This document shows positions 57,001 to 64,000 of a stretch of DNA of 64,000 nucleotides, piece after piece (position 1 is the first letter of the stretch; the number at the start of each line of letters is the position of its first letter). The DNA is from Crossaster papposus (lineage: Eukaryota; Echinodermata; Asteroidea; Velatida; Solasteridae): NCBI GenBank assembly GCA_037893245.1, contig JBAIAA010000313.1, positions 1,052,001 to 1,116,000 on the forward strand, read 5' to 3'. A program made the position numbers and the translations under genes. The notes beneath the pieces are model-generated. The model searched no databases, was not told the DNA's origin, and worked only from the letters and a program-made list of their open reading frames with translations.

Positions 57001-60000
57001 AAGGCGTTGTTAGTCAGAAATAATCCCTTTAAGACCCTGCCTTTGTTGATTTCAAATAGAGTCCATCGTAGCCTCAACAACCCAACAGTTGACTCAGCCC
57101 CAAACACGGCCTGCAATCCACTGCATGCTTTACGGCCAGGAAGGAAATTTGTAATTCAATTTCACTTCCCGTGATGAAGAGCAACGTTAACATTCTAAGA
57201 TAGGTAGGAGCTAGGTGTGAGTGAATCGGAGTGCAAGACTGTCATGTTTGTTATCTAGTACACGATCACTTTTCCCATTCGAACCCAGCATGGAGGAATG
57301 AACATTTACACATTTACACCATACCCTGCACAAACAATGTTAATTACCCAAACAATATTGAAGGGCAAAATTACCCAATATTGACATTTAAATGTACCAC
57401 TTTGATGTAAGGGTCTATGAGGTAATGGCTATGAGATAATGTAAGGGCTATGAGATAATGTAAGGGCTATGAGATAATGTAAGGGCTATGATGAGGTAGT
57501 GCAAGGTCTATGGTAATGCAAGGTCTATATGAGGTAATGCAAGGTCTATATGAGCCAGGTCTATATGAGCCAGGTCTATATAAGGTAATGCAAGGTCTAT
57601 ATGAGGTAATGCAAGGTCTATATGAGGTAATGCAAGGTCTATATGAGGTAATGCAAGGCCTATATGAGCCAGGTCTATATGAGGTAATGCAAGGTCTATA
57701 TGAGGTAATGCAAGGTCTATATGAGCAAGGTCTATGAGGTAATGCAAGGTCTATGAGGTATGGTCTATGAGGTATATAATGTAAGGTCTATAATGTAAGG
57801 TCTATGAGGTAATGTAAACTTTATGATGTAATGTAAGGTCTGTAATGCAAGGTCTATGAGGTAATGTAAGGTCTATGAGGTATCATGCAGGGTTTCCCTT
57901 TAGCGGTCGCCCGGTCGCCAAATGCGACCCAATTAACAGCCACGGACGACTCGAAACACTTCCCTCGGTCGTCCGGCCGGCCAGTTAAAATATTGAATAC
58001 ATTACATGTGATTTCCCAGATCAACTGTTTACCAGTACAATGTACATGTACAGCAGTACCTTTACACGGGGATCCCCTTTACACAACAGTGCACTAGCAC
58101 GTGCATTGTATGGTAGTATGAGGTATATAATGTAAGGTCTATGAGGTAATGTAAACTTTATAATGTAATAAGGTCTGTAATGCAAGGTCTATGAGGTAAT
58201 GTAAGGTCTATTATTAGGTAATGTAAGGTCTATTAGGGGTAATGTAATGTCTATGACACTAGGTAATGTAAGGTCTATGATGTAATGTAAGGTCTATGAT
58301 GTAATGCAAGGTCTACGAGGTAATTTAATGTCTATGAGGTAATTTAATGTCTATAAGGTAATTTAATGTCTTTGGGTCTATGAGGTAATAAGGTCTATGA
58401 GGTGATGTAAGGTTTATGATGTAATGTAAGGTCTATGATGTAATGTAAGGTCTATGAGGTAATGTAAGGTCTATGAGGTAATGTAAGGTCTATGAGGTAT
58501 AATGTAAGGTCTATGAGGTAATAAGGTCTATGAGGTAATGTAAGGTCTATGAGGTAATGTATAAGGTCTATGAGGTAATAAGGTCTATGAGGTAATAAGG
58601 TCTATGAGGTAATGTAAGGTCTATGAGGTAATGTATAAGGTCTATGAGGTAATAAGGTCTATGAGGTAATAAAGGTCTATGAGGTAATGTAAGGTCTATG
58701 AGGTAATGTATAAGGTCTATGAGGTAATGTATAAGGTCTATGGGTGTGCAAGTTTGCATGTACCGGTACCATAAAATGAAACAAAGACATATGACACGTA
58801 ATTTTAAAACTGTTTCCAAAATTGATCCGCTTATTGAATATGTAAGTACGCAAATGCTCATCACGGGCGTGGCACACGTACAGGTGGGCGCTTGTTCGAA
58901 TAATGCGTAAATCAGAATTCAGGTGTGTGTATTCTGTGACGCAGCCTATTTTGAGAACAACGGACGACAACAATACAAGTATATACATGTTGTGTCTAGG
59001 TTTTTTTGTCATCTGGTTTCAAGGCCCCCTTTTTCTTCGTCTACGAATTTCCACTGCTGTTTTTTTTGGGTGGTATTCTTAAGGGCGACAGGTTTTGTGT
59101 GTGCTATACTCTTTAAGATCTTAATCAATATTGCTTGCACTACTAGCTACCCACACCCCCCCCCCCCCCCCCCCATGTTCTTTCCCAACATAAAAATACA
59201 TAACCCCGATGACTATGGGGCAGATCTGTCCTAACGGGGTACGATGAATCATTATTTAATATAGCTTCAGCTGCCTAAATTTGATTCATGGGGCTGGGCA
59301 AGGATCCAACCTTCTCTCCCTCAAAAACAGAATCAAAACCCCAAACAAAAATATTAATATCCCGCCTTCCCTAAAATAAAAGAGAAAATAATATTTCCGG
59401 TCCTCAAATAAATTTTAAAAAAAATAAACCAAGACACTTTGATTTAAGCTGATGGTGATGACGTGTCTAATCTCACAAAATGAGTCATAAATGATGACCC
59501 CGGCAAGATAGTTTTGAGAATAAAAAACATGTGCATTCTCGAGGTCGGCATGACGTAACGAAGGGGCAAGTCGATGATAGCAACATGCAATAAACCTAAA
59601 ATGTTCCCATTCGCGCTAAAGTACCTAGAAACAACGGAAAGTTAAATAAGGTTCCCCCGGATGTCCGACCACAAGAATGTCTAAGCCTCTCTCGACATTA
59701 CTGGCCAAGTTCGATCAAGGACTAAAGTTAACTATAGTTTGACTAACTCTGATCGAACTCAGGCTAGTCGACGATGGTTAAACTAGTCTAGTCGACTATT
59801 CACGACCAGCCTACCGCGGTTGGTCGCATCGATGGTAACCAATAGCCGCTTTAATAGCACAGTACAGAGAGGACCAGTTTGGCAGTTAATGGTCAATAGT
59901 TCGACAAGAGTTGTTCGCACTTCAACTTCAGTGCGCATGCCCTAATGACATCACGAACTAACCACTAGTTAACTATAGTTCCTTGATCGAACTTGGCCAC

Positions 60001-63000
60001 TGATGACAAGATTGAAATCCATGCAAAAAGTTACATGTTTTTGCCAAATCTTCTCTCCTAATACATTATTCCAGCCCAATTTTAAGCCTCAACTCCTGTA
60101 ATTAGACTTTTGGTCTGGTTATGAAAGAAAGAACCCACCACTTGTGGAATGCCGGTCAGTGGCTGCACAGACGCCACCCTCTCCACGTCATCGCTACAAG
60201 CCAGGTCCACGACCCGCATTGTTGCGGCGCCCTCGTACCCGCACCGTACCACCGCCACGCTGCCGTCGGTGCAGTGCGCCATCAGGTGTGTGTCGGGGGT
60301 AGTAGCTGCTGAAGAAGAGGGGTCTCGGGAAGATTGATGATGAGAAGGGGGCAGGATGCCAGGGTTGAGGAAGTGGACGTGAGAGACTGCTCCTGTTGGG
60401 GAGAGCTTCTGCACTGCCTGGGGGAAACCTGGTCAAAATAGAGGATATACAGGGAGGGAAATAATTATTAAAGAGGCAACTTAAAAAATATCTGCTGGTA
60501 GATTATTGAAGTATAACGAAGTAGACTGAAGACTTGAAATCATAACATACACTTAATAGGACAGGCTAAGGTCTCATGCATTTATTATCTTATTGGTTAC
60601 TACCCAGTCGGCAAAACTATATGTTTCAAACACGGGTTGAAAAACGCATGTCTTGGCGAGGTAAAATGAAATATCCAAACACGCGTTTCAAATGTGTTCT
60701 AGACGTATTACAATGTAATATGCGTGTCTGAAACTAATGTTCAACACGTGTCCATGTTCAACACAGGTCCATTTTAAACACGTGTCCATTTTAAACTCGT
60801 GTCCATTCGAAACACGTGTTTCAAATTTCATTTTACCTCGCCAAAATTTACACTCGTTTTTTTATCATAGTCTATCTTCCTTCAAATGCTTTTTTTGCCA
60901 ACTGGGTATTACGTCTAGGCTGTGCCAAAACCCCCCCCCCCCCCCCCCCCCCCCACCCCTCCCTCATAGCATGGGACAAGTTTGATCAAGGACTACAGTT
61001 ATAACCAAACTTTGACTTTCTTTGATCGAATTACAGAAAAGAGAGGTTTGCACTGGTACTTTGAAAATTACCCATATGTTGATCATAGATGGTCAGGGTA
61101 CCATCTCGGTGGCCTACAGCAAGTAGAGATGTGCACGGTGATGCAGTAAGGCAGGTGACATCACTGCCAAATGGCCACACGATGTCTGGCTTATGCTCAA
61201 GATCTTGGTAATAGGAAAACAAATATATGTGGGAACCAATAGACAACTTCTATCGAAAGTTGCACATACATATATTTCAACCACATGTTAGAGGGAAAAC
61301 AACTTATTCTAAACACTCTACTCATCAACACTAGGTAAACACAGATTCTCTGGAATTGTAGGAGGTGAGTGAACACGTTAAAGGGGTCGTATACGTTTGG
61401 TAATTGGAACCCACTGTTTGTTTCAATCCTATATAGTTATAGATATTATACCATAAAACTAACCTGCACAAATTTCATTTCAAAAGGTGGTAGCGATTTT
61501 GAGATATTCCTGAAAATCTGAAGCGGTTATGTCCACGTAGGAAGAATAATCTACATTGGAATACACAATCTGAGAAACGTCACTGCAATAACACTTCTGA
61601 GATTCAATTTTTTTGTGGATAAAACGTGATATCTTTTTCCATAACCGCAGTACTTCGAAGTGAAAAGTTTCTAAAAAAGCATTATACTATCCAAAGCTGC
61701 TGTACTTCTTACCAAATAAATTTGTATTGCCATTAATTTTTGGAGTAATTACCAAACGTATACGATCCCTTTTAAACTCAGGTAATTTATTTTTGGAATC
61801 ACCCTGTATATCTCTCACCTTTAGAAGGCTTGAGAAGGTTATAATGGCAGACGTTGGGAATCCCAGTCCAGGCCACAGCGACACTGTTGGGACGATCGTT
61901 GCTGGACTCCAAGCCGGTAACCAGAAGAAAGCTTGGGTTGAGGAAGACACATAGAGGCTGATGAGAGCTGAAAAAGAAACAAGACGTATTTTAGTAAAGA
62001 CATTGTACCGTTGCCTCGTGGGTCTGGACTCTGAAAGCATCAAGTTCGTGGTCTGCGGGTAATTCTGTGGGTTGTGGGCAGGGATGTAGTCGAGTCCATC
62101 ACAAGTCACTCCAAGTCCCTGTAAGTCCCTGCAAGTCCACCACAAGTCCACCACAAGTTCTTCAGTTCCCATTCAAATCACAAGCTATTCAAATCAGCTT
62201 TGACAAAAGCATTCCTTTGTCATTGTTCATCTAGTTACTTGTGACTGCCTTTATGAAGGGGCTTGTGACTGGCTTCACGAAAGGACTTGTGAACGGACTT
62301 GCAGGGACTCGACTACAACCCTTGTTGTGGGTTCGAGTCTGGCCTGGGATTATGGCGCACGTACCCTTGAGCAAGGTACTTTGTCACTCATTGCTTCTCC
62401 CCATCACCCAGGAGTAAATGGGTGCCTTTGAGGGCAGAGATTGTTGTGGTTGATTTAGCTGCTTTGCGCCGAAATGGCAGCAGCGCTGTATACTCCCGGC
62501 CCTAGAGAGAGCTGAGATGTAGGACTTCATTTTGTAGAAACAGCCCATTTCAACGTGGTGTCATATACTGGAATGAACTCAATATTGATTTGAAAAAAAA
62601 TGTGTACTTCTGTGGTTTCATTTGCCCTAAAATTAAAGAAATCAATGATTAATACTTATATATTTGTTCTTTACTGATTTGCTTAGTTATTATGTAACAT
62701 ACTGTACCGGGTCTCACTCTCTATTGTCCTTATTTTGTCCGTGTATAGTTTTTGTCCTGTCCCAGGGAAAGGTAAAAAAGCTTTGCTTCACCGTTTCCCT
62801 GCATGTTGACAGCTTTTAATGCTTTCGATTATGTATTGTCTTTGATGAATGCTCTGTAAATACACACATGTTTTGTCCTTTATGTGCATAAGAATGTAAG
62901 TAAAGTAAAAAAAAAAAATAAAAAAAAAAAATGGCATATCGAATGTTTTGAAGCGCCTTAAGCACCTATGTATTATTGAATTATTGTATTATGTGTTGCA

Positions 63001-64000
63001 TCTTCTTTGTCTCGTGCTTTGAGCTCAAGATTGTGCGGAAAGTTTTGCAATTGAAGGTTTCAAGTCAAGCTTGTACAATTGTTATGTGGGCATGTCCTCA
63101 GGCTAGACACTGTACTCGATTAACGTAAACTTTAAGCTTCAGTAAACCATTTTCTCAGATGTGCATTTTTATCGTTTGAAGCAGCAAAGATAAAGTTCGG
63201 TTGGGCGACTAGAGTCGACTAGACTCAACCATAGTTGATCTGGATGTCACTCGATCGCTGGGTGGTTTGACTAGCTAATCCAACTGGATCAACCTAGCTA
63301 GCCGCGAAGCATGGTTTCTCTAGTCACTCGCAAGTTACATTACGTCACGGTTTGAAAATGGAGGAAATGTAAACTCGGGCCAGTTTTTGTAAAAGTTTAC
63401 GATACATTTCTCCAATGATTGATAACTCTTTAATGATGATAACTCTAAAATGAATTATTAATTGCACTAAATTAAGTGAAGATAAAAATTAAAATAAATT
63501 TAAAAACAAATAAAAATTACATGCCAACATTTTGCTTCGTTAACCAGTTTGCGCAGGAGGACGTATATATGCAATTTTTTTCCCAGACTCAAAACGGATG
63601 ACGCATAAACACGTCACGAACAAGGCCGGAAATGTCTGTCAGCAGCGAGCAAAGCCTGATATGCGTGGGTGTGCTTCCCGGTAACCGAGTTTTGTTAAAA
63701 ATAATCCAGCGCCTTGGCTTGGTGATGTTAAAATAATCCCGGCGCGAACTGGTTAACAACGTGAAGGTTGTCGTCTGCTCACAAACTAGATTTGACGTCA
63801 TCGATCAACGAGATCGAGTAAAAAAACAGAACACGCATGCGTGGAGTTCAAACGAACATTGACGAAAGGGACCATAGAGTCCAGCAGCTACCAAATTTGC
63901 TCAAAGTGCTCAAAATCATATGGTGATATCCTACCCACCAGGCTTTGTCTTCCTGCTCATTCAGGCACCATAGCTGGTCCTGGTGCTGGTTCCTAAAGAC
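48007..64000 (-). CDS. Beta-propeller (WD-type) protein, partial, at least seven exons
   Basis: Exons 63939-64000 (edge), 61819-61967, 61072-61203, 60139-60428, 54739-54898, 49529-49706 and 48007-48067 join in phase to 344 codons. Propeller-like landmarks are CVFLNPSFLLVTG, VTCLTASPCTSLLAVGHRDG with TLTIYD, HLMAHCTDGSVAVV, and GAGEVSLVDVRRGHTLCVL. A charged non-repeat segment follows (EGSDSDETPES), then FPLRSFPALDPFMKNP. The overall order recalls WDR93-type proteins, but that is from memory of the family and only tentative. The 5' end lies beyond 64000 and the 3' exons were not found to the left of 48007. The gene runs towards the Ig gene. Confidence 0.8.
48702..48945. mobile_element. TTAA-family MITE (CCAGTTCGCGCC) inside a SINE
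   Basis: Left end AGTTTGCGCCGG and right end CCGGCGCGAACTGGTTGA. The flanking TTAA is mutated on both sides. Confidence 0.85.
49105..49485. mobile_element. TGTGACCCGTCATCAC MITE inside a SINE, TATA duplication
   Basis: TATA at 49101-49104 and 49486-49489. Removing the element and one TATA restores the SINE 3' motif GCGCTATATAAGCAC. The ends are inverted TGTGACC(C/T)GTCATCAC. Confidence 0.92.
49529..49706 (-). CDS. WD-type gene exon (178 bases)
   Basis: Encodes (G)VKEAREGSDSDETPES then FVFPLRSFPALDPFMKNP and PYSVHITAQKRFDSLLSK. Acceptor TCTTGACAG, donor GTGACA. Confidence 0.78.
49948..50125. mobile_element. TTAA MITE (CCAGTTCGCGCC family), right-truncated
   Basis: Left TTAA and end TTAACCATTTCGCACCGG. 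The element breaks off after CTCGGATCTAGTTTGG. Confidence 0.8.
50413..50428 (+). repeat. Poly(G) run of 16
   Basis: G run; the neighbouring 50130-50410 contains no recognised gene or repeat. Confidence 0.9.
50483..50912. mobile_element. TGTGACCCGCTCCAGG MITE, uninterrupted copy
   Basis: Ends TGTGACCCGCTCCAGGAAAA and CTTTTCCTAGAGCGGGTCAC. It gives the empty site (GCTTATATCCTGG) for the insertion seen at 14915. Confidence 0.9.
51152..51340. mobile_element. TTAAAGGTAGGATAC MITE, partial
   Basis: Left TTAA and end TTAAAGGTAGGATACATCAT, internal GATTGTAGGCATGCATCC; right end missing. Confidence 0.75.
51404..51647. mobile_element. TTAA foldback MITE (CCAGTTCGCGCC family), full length
   Basis: TTAA on both sides; ends TTAACCAGTTCGCACCGG and CCGGCACGAACTGGTTAA. 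Confidence 0.93.
51650..52900. other. Unassigned AT-rich stretch
   Basis: A 1.25-kb region without recognised exons or repeats. An open frame without a start at about 52500-52690 has no recognisable domain. Confidence 0.3.
52920..53110 (-). repeat. tRNA-like dispersed repeat
   Basis: Contains CCGGGAATCGAACCCGGGCC, an inverted B-box arm, in a context (GGAGGAAAACC, GAGAAAACCAACGCACAAC) typical of dispersed tRNA-derived repeats of marine invertebrates. Confidence 0.55.
53365..53715 (+). mobile_element. tRNA-derived SINE, uninterrupted
   Basis: Head GCCATGGCCTCGTGGTCTGG with B box GGGTTCGAGTCCGG, body TGCCCTTGAGCAAATCACTT and TGATTTAGCTGCTTTGCGCC, tail AAAGCGCTATATAAGAAC. It serves as the reference for the split copy at 62003. 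Confidence 0.8.
54054..54603. mobile_element. TGTGACCCGCTCCAGG MITE with an internal insertion
   Basis: The ends are intact. A segment of about 150 bp at 54112-54262 is absent from the 50483 copy and recurs inverted at 56953-57105. Confidence 0.88.
54739..54898 (-). CDS. WD-type gene exon (160 bases)
   Basis: Encodes VVVVRGAGEVSLVDVRRGHT, LCVLALRAADCKLTAVVPP and SAANANMLYIK. Acceptor TTTTGGCAG, donor GTAGCT; phase 0 to phase 1. Confidence 0.8.
55017..55365. mobile_element. TTAAAGGTAGGATAC MITE, full length
   Basis: TTAA on both sides; ends TTAAAGGTAGGATACACCAT and GGTGTATCCTACCTTTAA. Confidence 0.92.
55366..56153. other. Unassigned stretch (WD-type gene intron)
   Basis: AT-rich sequence with no exon or repeat family recognised. 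Confidence 0.3.
56154..56662. mobile_element. Element with GGGGTACTATGTCC ends
   Basis: Left TTAAAGGGGTACTATGTCC and right GGACATAGTGCCCC are inverted. TTAA is present only on the left. Interior unassigned. Confidence 0.6.
56717..56958. mobile_element. TTAA foldback MITE (CCAGTTCGCGCC family), full length
   Basis: TTAA on both sides; ends TTAACCAGTTCGCGCCGG and CCGGCGCGAACTGGTTAA, the best-preserved termini in the window. Confidence 0.95.
56953..57105 (-). repeat. Inverted copy of the 54112-54262 insert
   Basis: Shares AATGACACGCTCCTACTTTA, GGCGTTGTTAGTCAGAAAT and CAACAACCCAACAGTTGACT with the inverse of 54112-54262. Confidence 0.85.
57408..58741 (+). repeat. Minisatellite of about 19-bp AAGGTCTATGAGGTAATGT units
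   Basis: Irregular array with 12-20-bp variants, including an ATATGAG sub-block (57525-57730). It is interrupted by about 220 bp of unrelated GC-rich DNA at 57889-58107. Repeat-derived frames on both strands are artefacts. Confidence 0.93.
58742..59696. other. Unassigned stretch with a poly(C) run
   Basis: Contains 19 C at 59156-59174. No exon or repeat family is supported. Confidence 0.35.
59702..59999. mobile_element. Foldback with TGGCCAAGTTCGATCAAGGA ends
   Basis: Left end TGGCCAAGTTCGATCAAGGA, right end TCCTTGATCGAACTTGGCCA, and inner inverted ACTAGTTAACTATAGTT. A related fragment (AAGTTTGATCAAGGACTACA) lies at 60980. Confidence 0.85.
60139..60428 (-). CDS. WD-type gene exon (290 bases)
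   Basis: Encodes GFPQAVQKLSPTGAVSHVHF, LNPGILPPS, a Ser-rich loop, HLMAHCTDGSVAVVRCGYEG and VERVASVQPLTGIPQV. Acceptor TTTTGACCAG, donor GTGGGT; it joins in phase on both sides. Confidence 0.82.
60602..60908. mobile_element. Foldback with ACCCAGTCGGCAAAA ends and ACACGTGT motifs
   Basis: Outer ends ACCCAGTCGGCAAAA and TTTTTTTGCCAACTGGGT; inner arms GGCGAGGTAAAATGAAAT and its inverse. The centre is a cluster of ACACGTGTCCATTTTAAAC-like units. Confidence 0.82.
60931..60954 (+). repeat. Poly(C) run of 24
   Basis: Unbroken run of 24 C, 22 bases from the foldback above. Confidence 0.95.
61072..61203 (-). CDS. WD-type gene exon (132 bases)
   Basis: Encodes (D)LEHKPDIVWPFGSDVTCLT, ASPCTSLLAVGHRDGTLTIY and DQHM. 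The alternation of small residues, GHRDG and TLTIYD is a typical propeller blade. Acceptor TTACCAAG, donor GTAATT. Confidence 0.85.
61378..61775. mobile_element. TTAAAGGGGTCGTATACG MITE, full length
   Basis: TTAA on both sides; ends TTAAAGGGGTCGTATACGTT and ACGTATACGATCCCTTTTAA. It lies within the WD-type gene intron, 44 bases from the next exon. Confidence 0.92.
61819..61967 (-). CDS. WD-type gene exon (149 bases)
   Basis: Encodes SHQPLCVFLNPSFLLVTGLE, SSNDRPNSVAVAWTGIPNVC and HYNLLKPSK. Acceptor CTTTTTCAG, donor GTGAGA. It starts with one base completing the codon begun in the edge exon. Confidence 0.85.
62003..62520 (+). mobile_element. tRNA-derived SINE split by a hAT-like MITE
   Basis: The head runs to 62078, resumes at 62324 (GTTGTGGGTTCGAGTC) and continues through TGATTTAGCTGCTTTGCGCC. 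Its uninterrupted relative is 53365-53715. Confidence 0.85.
62079..62323. mobile_element. hAT-like MITE with perfect 8-bp duplication
   Basis: GTTGTGGG lies on both sides (62071-62078, 62324-62331). Ends CAGGGATGTAGTCGAGTCC and GGACTCGACTACAACCCTT are inverted. 245 bp. Confidence 0.92.
62560..62935 (+). repeat. Possible LINE or retrosequence 3' end with A-rich tail
   Basis: Unassigned sequence ending in TAAGTAAAGT and an interrupted A tract (62909-62930). It resembles a retroposed 3' untranslated region; no coding part is seen. Confidence 0.4.
62936..63539. other. Unassigned stretch
   Basis: It holds CTAGACTAG-type short inverted motifs at 63205-63320, vaguely like the foldback at 59702. 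No exon is seen. Confidence 0.3.
63540..63756. mobile_element. TTAA foldback MITE (CCAGTTCGCGCC family)
   Basis: TTAA on both sides; ends TTAACCAGTTTGCGCAGG and CCGGCGCGAACTGGTTAA. The interior is slightly shortened. Confidence 0.92.
63939..64000 (-). CDS. WD-type gene exon, cut by the window edge
   Basis: Encodes VFRNQHQDQLWCLNEQEDKA plus two bases. The donor is GTGGGT, chosen because it joins in phase to the exon at 61967. The start of the gene is beyond the edge. Confidence 0.65.

Noticed and set aside
57408-58741. CRISPR-like array
   Set aside because: The repeats are directly adjacent without unique spacers, in a eukaryotic genome.
57508-58864. Frames with HIDLALP or GLYEVMQ repeats
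   Set aside because: They translate the 19-bp minisatellite on both strands.

Overview
The window is metazoan nuclear DNA, most likely from an echinoderm-type marine deuterostome (my inference, low confidence for class). It has long introns with GT/AG splice sites, many foldback transposons (MITEs), tRNA-derived SINEs, a non-LTR retrotransposon, minisatellites and many poly(dG)/poly(dC) runs. There are no operons, CRISPR arrays, rRNA genes or convincing functional tRNA genes.

Four protein-coding loci can be supported. (1) A first coding exon on the minus strand at 4019-4118 encodes a signal peptide, and a TATA box lies 106-113 bases upstream of the ATG. The rest of that gene lies to the left and was not found. 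(2) A complete ten-exon gene on the minus strand (coding span 11538-31729) encodes a secreted glycoside hydrolase family 3 protein of the beta-xylosidase type. Every exon joins in phase to give exactly 760 codons plus a stop. (3) An intronless 647-residue Ig-domain membrane protein lies on the plus strand at 36935-38878. It has three Ig domains, a collagen-like stalk, one membrane segment and a tail with two ITIM-like tyrosine motifs. (4) At least seven phase-consistent exons of a beta-propeller (WD-type) protein lie on the minus strand between 48007 and the right edge. The 5' end is outside the window and the 3' end was not found. The Ig gene and the WD gene converge.

The non-LTR retrotransposon (7205-10321, apurinic-type endonuclease plus reverse transcriptase) carries one frameshift. 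It sits in a dispersed repeat whose uninterrupted relative survives in inverted orientation at about 12300-12790, so the insertion site and an 8-bp duplication can be read directly.

Most remaining DNA is short foldback elements. Several families can be assigned by their target duplications: TTAA-flanked families (11 copies of one, about nine of a second, four of a third), families with TGTGACC termini and TATA duplications, a hAT-like family with an 8-bp duplication, and a TA-flanked mariner-like family. They are often nested. The clearest nest is 15796-18201: one TTAA element is split by a 2.2-kb GC-rich element, which itself contains two related foldbacks interlocked in A-B-A'-B' order. Intron 1 of the GH3 gene carries a 2.3-kb satellite of 17-bp units with a roughly 700-bp higher-order duplication. 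The clearest candidates for something undescribed are the interlocked foldback, the intronless Ig receptor, the orphan secreted-protein exon and a convergent inverted duplication of start-codon regions at 32582-34132.
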